This document shows, in pieces, positions 6,714 through 11,700 of a DNA stretch of 11,700 nucleotides. The DNA comes from an uncultured Chlamydiaceae bacterium (GTDB taxonomy: Bacteria > Chlamydiota > Chlamydiia > Chlamydiales > Parachlamydiaceae). Numbering within the stretch: position 1 is the stretch's first letter; every line of letters starts with the position of its first letter. A program made the translations under genes and the position numbers. Under the pieces are notes generated by a model, which had not been told where the DNA came from, did not search any database, and was given only the letters and a program-made list of their open reading frames with translations. The stretch lies in assembly GCA_945957185.1 (NCBI GenBank), contig CAMFKA010000042.1:1-11700 (forward strand), given 5' to 3'.

Positions 6714-7564
6714 GAGGAGGACTCCGAGTTAGTTAGGTAGTGAAGAATTTCTGCTATTTTATCTTTTAGGTCATGGCGACGAACGATGCAGTCGATCATT
6801 CCGTGCTCCAAAAGGAATTCCGATTTTTGGGCACCGGGGGGCAACTTTTGACCGATCACCTGCTCGATGACGCGAGGGCCGGCAAATCCAATAAGAGCGT
6901 TGGGTTCTGCAATAATAACATCTCCCAAAGTCGCATAGGAAGCAGTTACGCCTCCTGTTGTCGGGTTCGTTAAAATCGACAAATAGGGCAGCTGCGCCTG
7001 ATGGAAACGGCACAGAGCTGCGGATGTTTTCGCCATCTGCATGAGGGACAAGATCGATTCTTGCATCCTTGCTCCCCCGGAAGTGGATACGATGATGAGG
7101 GGCAGCCTTTTTGCTAGGGCGTATTCGATGAGGAGAGTGATTTTTTCTCCCACGACAGAGCCCATCGATCCTCCCATAAAACTGAAGTCCATAACCGCCA
7201 AGGCGACTGCAAGGTCGTTCAACTTGCAGGTTCCGGTGATGATGGCCTCATCTCTTCCTGATTTCTCGCGCGCCTCTTCCAAACGTTTTGGATACGGCTC
7301 GGTATCGACGAAGTCGAGGGAATCCACCGTTTCTAGATTTTCAAATAGCGGCTGAAAGGTCCCTTCATCAGATAAGGACTTGATCCTTTCATCGGCGGGG
7401 AGGCGGTAGTGGTAATCGCATTTTGGGCAGCAAAGAAAATTTTGCTGGAGCTCATTCGCATGAATGAGCTCGTTGCAGTGTGTGCATTTGAGCCAACCGC
7501 TAAATCCATCTTTTTTAGTGGTTTGCACTTTAATTTTTGGTTTCTCGCGCGAGAACAGTCCCAT
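6710..7564 (-). CDS. accD: Acetyl-CoA carboxylase carboxyltransferase subunit beta
   Basis: AccD pairs with AccA to move the carboxyl group from carboxybiotin to acetyl-CoA, giving malonyl-CoA for fatty acid synthesis. The 284-residue protein starts with the typical zinc ribbon: C27-x2-C30 and C46-x2-C49. The carboxyltransferase core follows, with FMGGSMGSVVGEK (129-141), SGGARMQE (162-169) and the later TTGGVTASYA and GFAGPRVIEQ segments. Length is normal. ATG at 7564 has only a weak GGGAT upstream. It is the first gene behind the promoter at 7596-7624 and overlaps dut by 4 bases. In E. coli the AccD zinc ribbon is reported to bind acc messages and repress translation. Here the part of the gene that encodes the ribbon carries a perfect inverted repeat (7448-7471). 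Confidence 0.96.
   Translation of the reverse strand: MGLFSREKPKIKVQTTKKDGFSGWLKCTHCNELIHANELQQNFLCCPKCDYHYRLPADERIKSLSDEGTFQPLFENLETVDSLDFVDTEPYPKRLEEAREKSGRDEAIITGTCKLNDLAVALAVMDFSFMGGSMGSVVGEKITLLIEYALAKRLPLIIVSTSGGARMQESILSLMQMAKTSAALCRFHQAQLPYLSILTNPTTGGVTASYATLGDVIIAEPNALIGFAGPRVIEQVIGQKLPPGAQKSEFLLEHGMIDCIVRRHDLKDKIAEILHYLTNSESSS
7448..7471 (-). repeat. Perfect 10-base inverted repeat with 4-base loop inside accD
   Basis: The arms are GAGCTCATTC (7448-7457) and GAATGAGCTC (7462-7471), separated by GCAT. In the accD message this would form a 10-base-pair stem with a tetraloop, roughly 95 to 117 bases after the start codon. It covers codons 32-39 (E-L-I-H-A-N-E-L) between the two cysteine pairs of the zinc ribbon. 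There is no U-run after it, so it is not a terminator. It may be a chance result of the repeated Glu-Leu codons or a real RNA structure. Confidence 0.6.
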
Positions 7565-7595
7565 TTATATGATCCCAAATTTAGTTTAGACTCAA

Positions 7596-7624
7596 ATCAT
7601 AAAATATAAGCTATTGACGATCAA
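7596..7624 (-). promoter_or_regulatory. Predicted sigma-70-type promoter for accD-dut-ptsN and the genes after them
   Basis: On the minus strand, TTGATC (7624-7619) and TATGAT (7601-7596) are separated by exactly 17 bases. The -10 box matches the consensus at five of six positions and the -35 box at four of six. The spacer and surroundings are AT-rich. The start of transcription would fall near 7589, leaving a leader of about 25 bases before accD. The site lies right after the sodA stop, in the longest gap of the window (7565-7627). No terminator hairpin is visible there, so sodA transcripts may also read through. Confidence 0.6.
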
Positions 7625-7627
7625 GAC

Positions 7628-8239
7628 TTAACTTTTCGCCTTCGCAAACCGTTCCGCTACATTGCTCCAGTTAACCACATCCCAAATGCTTTTTAGGTAA
7701 TCTAACCGGACATTTTTATACTGGAGGTAGTAGGCGTGTTCCCAAACATCAATACCTAAAAGAGGGATCAATCCTTTTGTGCTGAGAGGATCTTGGTTAT
7801 CGCAAGTGACGATTTCTAAACGTTTTTTTGCTTTGTTATACCCTAACCAACCCCATCCCGAACCTTGAATTGCTGCGGTTTTAGTGTTAAACTGCTCAAC
7901 AAAATTTTGAAAAGAACCAAATTCTTGATCGATAGCAGCAGCGAGTTCGCCGGAAGGAGCTCCGCCGCCGCCTTTTCCTTTTGGAGCTAAATTCGTCCAG
8001 AAAATGGAGTGATTGACGTGGCCGCCGCCGTTAAATTTAATTGCCGCTTGTAAGGCAATTTGAGCTGCGATGTCGGACTCTGCTTGAAGTTTTTCGTACT
8101 GCTCTAGCGCTTTATTCAAATTATCAACGTAAGCTTTGTGGTGTTTGTTGTAGTGGAGATTCATGATCTCTTTGCTGATCACAGGCTCTAGAGCGTCTAG
8201 CTCGTAGGGAAGTGCGGGAAGTTGAAATTGTTCTGTCAT
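7628..8239 (-). CDS. sodA: Superoxide dismutase, Mn-type of the Fe/Mn family
   Basis: This enzyme turns superoxide into hydrogen peroxide and oxygen. Counting from the second of two adjacent ATGs, the 203-residue protein has the four metal ligands: H29 (NLHYNKHH), H77 (GGGHVNHSIFW), D164 and H168 (GIDVWEHAYYL). The glycine-rich GGGH stretch and the glutamine in TCDNQDPL (about Q149) are what Mn enzymes have; Fe enzymes carry the glutamine elsewhere. So manganese is likely, though this family can swap metals. A glycine run (GKGGGGAPSGE) is slightly longer than usual. ATG at 8239 sits six bases from an AGAGG site (8246-8250); the ATG at 8242 would be only three bases away. No signal peptide is present, so it is cytoplasmic. 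Only 49 bases separate it from hemD. I found no convincing promoter there, so it is probably co-transcribed. Confidence 0.95.
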   Translation of the reverse strand: MTEQFQLPALPYELDALEPVISKEIMNLHYNKHHKAYVDNLNKALEQYEKLQAESDIAAQIALQAAIKFNGGGHVNHSIFWTNLAPKGKGGGGAPSGELAAAIDQEFGSFQNFVEQFNTKTAAIQGSGWGWLGYNKAKKRLEIVTCDNQDPLSTKGLIPLLGIDVWEHAYYLQYKNVRLDYLKSIWDVVNWSNVAERFAKAKS

Positions 8240-8288
8240 CATAAACCTCTTTTTTTAATTTGGATCAGCCTTCAGTCTGACCGATTGG

Positions 8289-8942
8289 TTAAAATTTAGC
8301 AAGCCGGCTGTGGAGATAATTTTCTGTCACCGTGCCGATAGTTCTTAATTGTAGGTGGGAAGGCGGCCTTCCGTAAATTTCAAAAAAGGCATCTACAGTG
8401 GAGGGGCTAGTAAAGAAAACTCCGTCGAATTTTTGCAGATCGACCATTTTTTCCGGAAGGCTCTTTTCGGTGTCATAAAGAACGGGGTGATGGAGGTGGA
8501 TATTCCGTTCCTGAAAATAGTCGAATAACACAGGCCGCGACAGCGCAGAGTGGGGCCACAATACGAATGCTTGAGAAAGATCCAAAGTATTTAACAGATC
8601 GACAATCCCCTCTGCCGTTTCTACATCGGGAGTGAAAGGTTTCGGCCAGTGCAATTTGTTCACCTCTTGTGCAGTGGATTTACCCACTGCTATCACATTG
8701 GCAAACACTTTTTTTGGGGCGATTAAGTCGGCAAAAAGACGCACGCTCGTTTTGCTGGTAAAAATGATGTGAGTGTAATCGTTTAAGTGGTTACGAACGA
8801 TTTCAAATGAAATGGCATCGTGAGTTCTCGGGACAACACGAATCAAAGGGTGATGCACCCATCGTTCATTTTCCGGACGGGGAGGAGGGGGCAATTCAAG
8901 CCCTAAATAAAGAATTCGAACTGTTTTTCTCGATCTAGGCAT
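8289..8942 (-). CDS. hemD: Uroporphyrinogen-III synthase
   Basis: HemD closes the linear hydroxymethylbilane made by HemC into uroporphyrinogen III, the first ring compound on the way to haem. The 217-residue protein shows the two-lobed HemD pattern: an opening beta strand (VRILYLGL), IIFTSKTSVRLF (about 59-70), VIAVGKSTAQEV, LWPHSALSRPVL, VFFTSPSTVDAFF and TIGTVTENYL near the end. The family is poorly conserved, and these TS-x-x-x-V and IG/VG-x-x-T patches plus the position after hemC carry the call. It is somewhat shorter than the usual 240-260 residues. ATG at 8942 lies inside the end of hemC, with a 40-base overlap in another frame. A GGAG lies about 13 bases upstream, so the two are probably translated in a coupled way. 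Confidence 0.88.
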   Translation of the reverse strand: MPRSRKTVRILYLGLELPPPPRPENERWVHHPLIRVVPRTHDAISFEIVRNHLNDYTHIIFTSKTSVRLFADLIAPKKVFANVIAVGKSTAQEVNKLHWPKPFTPDVETAEGIVDLLNTLDLSQAFVLWPHSALSRPVLFDYFQERNIHLHHPVLYDTEKSLPEKMVDLQKFDGVFFTSPSTVDAFFEIYGRPPSHLQLRTIGTVTENYLHSRLAKF

Positions 8943-9589
8943 GAGAAAAGTTTCTCCAAATAATATTTTCTATCGCTCTTTCCGACAATCGCCAAACGCC
9001 CTTGACCTTCCACTGTCGCTCCGGGAAGGTACACTCGATTAAGATGGGTCAGTTTCAGGCGAATCAGTGCCGCTTCGGCGACGACAACGCCGTCAGCAGC
9101 GCCCTCTTGCAGAAGTTGAAGCCTTTCACCAATGGTTCCACGTAAATCAATAAAGCGAAAACCCGCTCGTAAAGATTTCACTGCGTCGATCCGTCTTTCT
9201 GAAGATGTCGCTATCACGGCGTCCTCGGGAAGGGACTCCAACGACTCCCCCTCCCGCAAAACAAGAACGTCTCGCGAATCGACTCCGCGAGTCACCGCGA
9301 TGAGCGATAAGTTTTCAGGGATCACTTCAGGAAGGTCTTTTGCGCTGTGAACGCTCACGTCGCAGGCTCCGGAAAGCACCAAAGCATCCACTTCTCTAGT
9401 AAAAAAATCAGTTTTCCCTAACGTCCGCAGTGATGTTGTCCGGTCTTTATCTCCATAAGTATCGACAAAAACCTTTTCAAAAGCCACAAACGGATGAATG
9501 AGCGATTGTAACTCTTCCACTTGCGCAACAGAAAGCGGAGATCCCCTCGCCGCAACTTTTAAGCTAACTGATGGCGATATCGATTGCAT
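8903..9589 (-). CDS. hemC: Hydroxymethylbilane synthase (porphobilinogen deaminase), short form
   Basis: HemC links four porphobilinogen units into hydroxymethylbilane. Core motifs are present: AARGSPLSVAQ (13-23), HSAKDLP with the catalytic aspartate D85, RDVLVLREG, ATSSERR (127-133), LRGTIGERL (149-157) and the VEGQGRLAI stretch (193-201) that corresponds to AVGQGA in E. coli. The protein then stops at 228 residues, against about 310 in most bacteria. The third domain is absent, including the GGC motif whose cysteine holds the dipyrromethane cofactor. The only cysteines are C76 and C217, in other contexts. As I recall, Chlamydia HemC is also short (about 240 residues), so this may be a lineage trait rather than damage. 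hemD fills the following DNA in another frame, which leaves no room for a lost domain. ATG at 9589 overlaps radA by 26 bases. Confidence 0.92.
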   Translation of the reverse strand: MQSISPSVSLKVAARGSPLSVAQVEELQSLIHPFVAFEKVFVDTYGDKDRTTSLRTLGKTDFFTREVDALVLSGACDVSVHSAKDLPEVIPENLSLIAVTRGVDSRDVLVLREGESLESLPEDAVIATSSERRIDAVKSLRAGFRFIDLRGTIGERLQLLQEGAADGVVVAEAALIRLKLTHLNRVYLPGATVEGQGRLAIVGKSDRKYYLEKLFSCLDREKQFEFFI

Positions 9590-10937
9590 CTTCTACCACT
9601 TCTATTCCGCAGATTTTAATTTTTTCGTGGAGCTCTTTAGCGATCCCTTTTAGGTTTCTCTTTGGGATGATCGCTTTTTTAAAGCCCATATGGACAGCTT
9701 CTTTCAGTCGGCTTTCGATGCGATGCACGCTGCGCAGCTCGCCGGCAAGGCCTACCTCTCCGATCACAATAACATCGGGATCGATTTTTCTGCCACGCAG
9801 TGATGACGCTACAGCAAGAAGCACTCCAAGGTCGGCACCGGGTTCAAGAACTTTCATGCCTCCTGCAATGGAGACGAAGACATCACACCGATGCATTTGG
9901 TAACCTAGTCGTTTTTCCATGACCGCCAAAAGGAGTGCCAAGCGGTTTTGATCGATTCCGGTGCATCTGCGGGAAGGAGTGCTGAAAACGGTGTCTGTGA
10001 CAAGGGCTTGCGCTTCAATGAGGATCGCTCTCGACCCCTCTATCGCGGGAATAATCACAGAGCCGATCACATCCTTCATCCGCTCTTCTAAGAAGATCTG
10101 CGAAGGATTTGGCACCTGTGTGAGACCGGTGGCCTGCATTTGGAAGACGGCGATCTCATCAGTAGGTCCAAAGCGGTTTTTGACGACTCGAATCATTCGG
10201 TAATTGTGTTGCTTGTCCCCTTCAAAATAGAGGACTGTATCGACTAAGTGTTCAAGGACTCTAGGGCCTGCAATCTCCCCGGATTTTGTCACATGACCGA
10301 TCAAAAATGTGGCTACATTTCGCCCTTTGGCGATGTGCATAAACTCGGTGGCCGTCTCCCGCACTTGCGATACCGACCCCGGCGCGGATGTGATTTCGCT
10401 TTTGTAAACGATCTGTATCGAGTCGACGATGAGGATGTCGGGATTAATGTCGTCAACGCTCTGTTTGATGAGAGTAAATTCAGTTTCATTCAACAGCAGC
10501 AGATTGTCTGTTTCCACACCGAGGCGTCGTGCCCGTAGCGATGTCTGCTCTACAGACTCTTCTCCGCAGACATACAACACCAGCAGTCCCTGTTTCGCTA
10601 AGGTAAACGCCAGCTGAAGCATTAACGTAGATTTTCCAATGCCCGGATCTCCCCCCACAAGCGAGAGCGATCCCGGTACAATCCCGCCTCCAATCAATCT
10701 GTCGAATTCGGTGATAAAGGAAGGGATGCGCGGAGTGTCGGTTTCTGAGATTTCACGCAGCCTCACAGGTTTATTTGGAGTGCGAGGTTGCGCTTCAAAC
10801 CGTTTTTGGAGTCCTGTGATCTCCACTTCTTCGTGTAAAGTGTTCCAATTGGAGCAAGCAGGACACTGCCCCGCCCACTTCATCTGCTTGTGGCCGCACT
10901 CTCCGCAAAACCAGACGTTTTTTTGTTTTACTGCCAT
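9564..10937 (-). CDS. radA: DNA repair and recombination protein RadA (Sms)
   Basis: RadA is a RecA-like ATPase that helps extend and process recombination intermediates by moving DNA branches. The 457-residue protein has the full set of domains. The N-terminal zinc finger is C11-x2-C14 and C25-x2-C28. The Walker A motif is GDPGIGKST (96-104), Walker B is ILIVDS (168-173), and the RadA-specific KNRFG motif is at 253-257. A C-terminal Lon-like domain contains SIAGGMKVLEPGADLGVLLAVASS; it keeps the Lon fold but has no catalytic Ser-Lys pair that I can see, as is normal for RadA. Length is typical. ATG at 10937 follows rnc by five bases and has no strong ribosome site, so coupling to rnc is likely. 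It overlaps hemC at its end by 26 bases. Confidence 0.97.
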   Translation of the reverse strand: MAVKQKNVWFCGECGHKQMKWAGQCPACSNWNTLHEEVEITGLQKRFEAQPRTPNKPVRLREISETDTPRIPSFITEFDRLIGGGIVPGSLSLVGGDPGIGKSTLMLQLAFTLAKQGLLVLYVCGEESVEQTSLRARRLGVETDNLLLLNETEFTLIKQSVDDINPDILIVDSIQIVYKSEITSAPGSVSQVRETATEFMHIAKGRNVATFLIGHVTKSGEIAGPRVLEHLVDTVLYFEGDKQHNYRMIRVVKNRFGPTDEIAVFQMQATGLTQVPNPSQIFLEERMKDVIGSVIIPAIEGSRAILIEAQALVTDTVFSTPSRRCTGIDQNRLALLLAVMEKRLGYQMHRCDVFVSIAGGMKVLEPGADLGVLLAVASSLRGRKIDPDVIVIGEVGLAGELRSVHRIESRLKEAVHMGFKKAIIPKRNLKGIAKELHEKIKICGIEVVEDAIDIAIS

Positions 10938-10942
10938 ACGAT

Positions 10943-11680
10943 TTAAGGTTGAAGATTTAGAAATTCAAAAGCATTCGCCGCTGCGGACTGTTGAGCTTCT
11001 TTCTTGGAAGAACCAACTCCTCTTCCCAATTCCTGCTCGTTAAAGAGAACAGCGACTTCAAAAGTTTTGCTGTGGTCCGGGCCTTTTTCTGAAATAAGGA
11101 CATATTTTGGGGAAACGCCATGCTGCTTTTGTAGATGATCTTGCAGTTCTGCTTTCCAATTGTTTGTGGGGGCGTCGATAATGTGAGCGAAATCGTCCGA
11201 GAAGTGGGAAAAAAGAAATTGACGCGCCGCGTCGATGCCGCCATCTAAAAAGATGGCTCCAATAATAGCCTCGAAAAGGTCTGCTAAAATGCTCTCCCGC
11301 CCGCGGCCGTCGTTCATTCTTTCGCCTTTTCCAAGCAACACATAGTTCTCGAGCTGCAATTTATGGATGTAAGATCCACACGCAGGCGCTTCGACAAGTC
11401 GGGAGCGATTAGAGGACAACTCCCCTTCGGGATTATCGGGGCAACTTTTAAATAGAAATTCAGAAATCAGCAATCCTAAAACTGAATCGCCCAAAAATTC
11501 AAGCCTTTCGTTGTGAGATAGCACCTCGGGGTGCTCATTGACAAACGAGCAGTGAGTAAACGCGAGCGTAAGAAGATTTTTGTCTTTGAAGACATAACCA
11601 ATCTTCCTTTCAATTTCTGTCGTGTGTTGTATAATTTGCGCAATAGAATCAAACATGTGGTCAGAGTAGTCGATTTTCAT
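10943..11680 (-). CDS. rnc: Ribonuclease III
   Basis: RNase III cuts double-stranded RNA; it releases rRNA precursors and trims some messages. The 245-residue protein begins with the nuclease domain and the signature NERLEFLGDSVL (57-68). E58 and D65 match the E. coli catalytic residues E38 and D45, and D134 and E137 in ILADLFEA match D114 and E117. The double-stranded RNA-binding domain covers about 174-242 (NNWKAELQDHLQ, then SKKEAQQSAAANAFEFL). All key residues are present. I kept ATG at 11680; a second ATG at 11656 is possible, and neither has a clear ribosome site. The gene is first in the visible run, only 20 bases from the window edge, so its promoter cannot be judged. Confidence 0.96.
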   Translation of the reverse strand: MKIDYSDHMFDSIAQIIQHTTEIERKIGYVFKDKNLLTLAFTHCSFVNEHPEVLSHNERLEFLGDSVLGLLISEFLFKSCPDNPEGELSSNRSRLVEAPACGSYIHKLQLENYVLLGKGERMNDGRGRESILADLFEAIIGAIFLDGGIDAARQFLFSHFSDDFAHIIDAPTNNWKAELQDHLQKQHGVSPKYVLISEKGPDHSKTFEVAVLFNEQELGRGVGSSKKEAQQSAAANAFEFLNLQP

Positions 11681-11700
11681 CTTTTTCGCAAGGGCTACCC

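Noticed and set aside
6973..7013. Open frames within accD on the same strand (such as the 80-codon frame ending at 7013), considered as a nested gene
   Set aside because: The translation is low in recognisable structure and entirely inside a conserved enzyme gene in another frame, with no supporting start signal.
7970..7990. Glycine-codon run in sodA (GKGGGG), considered as a repeat insertion or sequencing artefact
   Set aside because: The frame stays open and the metal ligands on both sides align normally. This loop varies in length and is glycine-rich in other SODs.
8263..8282. Inverted repeat GATCAG...CTGACC between hemD and sodA, considered as a hemD terminator or a sodA leader element
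   Set aside because: The stem is only six pairs with one G-U pair and an 8-base loop. On the minus strand it is followed by an A-rich, not T-rich, run. No partner motif or known operator match is visible.
10639..11043. 134-codon open frame on the plus strand across the radA-rnc junction
   Set aside because: It lies opposite two clearly recognised genes, its translation shows no domain or plausible protein pattern, and it has no good ribosome site. It is a shadow of the minus-strand genes.

Overview
The window is a compact, single-direction block of protein genes. All thirteen genes I can support lie on the minus strand, so transcription runs from right (11700) to left (1). Most neighbours overlap or sit within about 20 bases of each other. 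I see no rRNA, tRNA, CRISPR array, insertion sequence or phage gene. The gene set and order point to a member of the Chlamydiota, probably an environmental ('Chlamydia-like') lineage: rnc-radA-hemC and sodA-accD-dut-ptsN-ptsN, with the second ptsN fused to a small DNA-binding domain. From memory, the Chlamydia trachomatis CT290-CT299 region has the same blocks, but its interior differs and it has no Bat genes next to it. The base composition looks close to the mid-40s percent GC by eye. I cannot place it to genus.

Right part (11680 to 8289): rnc (RNase III), radA (recombination helicase), hemC and hemD (tetrapyrrole synthesis). These are tightly packed; radA/hemC and hemC/hemD overlap. The HemC protein is short and ends before the domain that carries the cofactor-binding cysteine in other bacteria.

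Middle (8239 to 5066): sodA (Mn-type superoxide dismutase), then the only sizeable gap (63 bases), which carries a good sigma-70-type promoter. This promoter reads into accD (fatty acid synthesis), dut (dUTPase), ptsN (EIIA of the nitrogen PTS) and a second EIIA with an N-terminal excisionase-like helix-turn-helix.

Left part (5065 to 1): four membrane-protein genes form a Bat ('Bacteroides aerotolerance') cluster. They are a BatA-like VWA protein, a VWA protein fused to a TPR domain (BatB plus BatC in one chain), BatD, and a BatE-like TPR/SH3 protein that runs off the left edge. The usual MoxR ATPase and DUF58 genes are not next to them. Instead the cluster follows the EIIA genes directly: batA starts on the codon right after the ptsN stop, in the same frame. 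The probable product is an envelope-bound VWA/TPR complex whose expression is tied to PTS-type regulators and, more loosely, to superoxide defence.

The best leads for something less described are the MoxR-less, EIIA-coupled Bat cluster with its BatB-BatC fusion, BatA lacking its first membrane helix and BatE lacking a signal peptide. Two others are the HemC without a cofactor domain, and a perfect 10-base-pair hairpin inside the zinc-ribbon part of the accD message.
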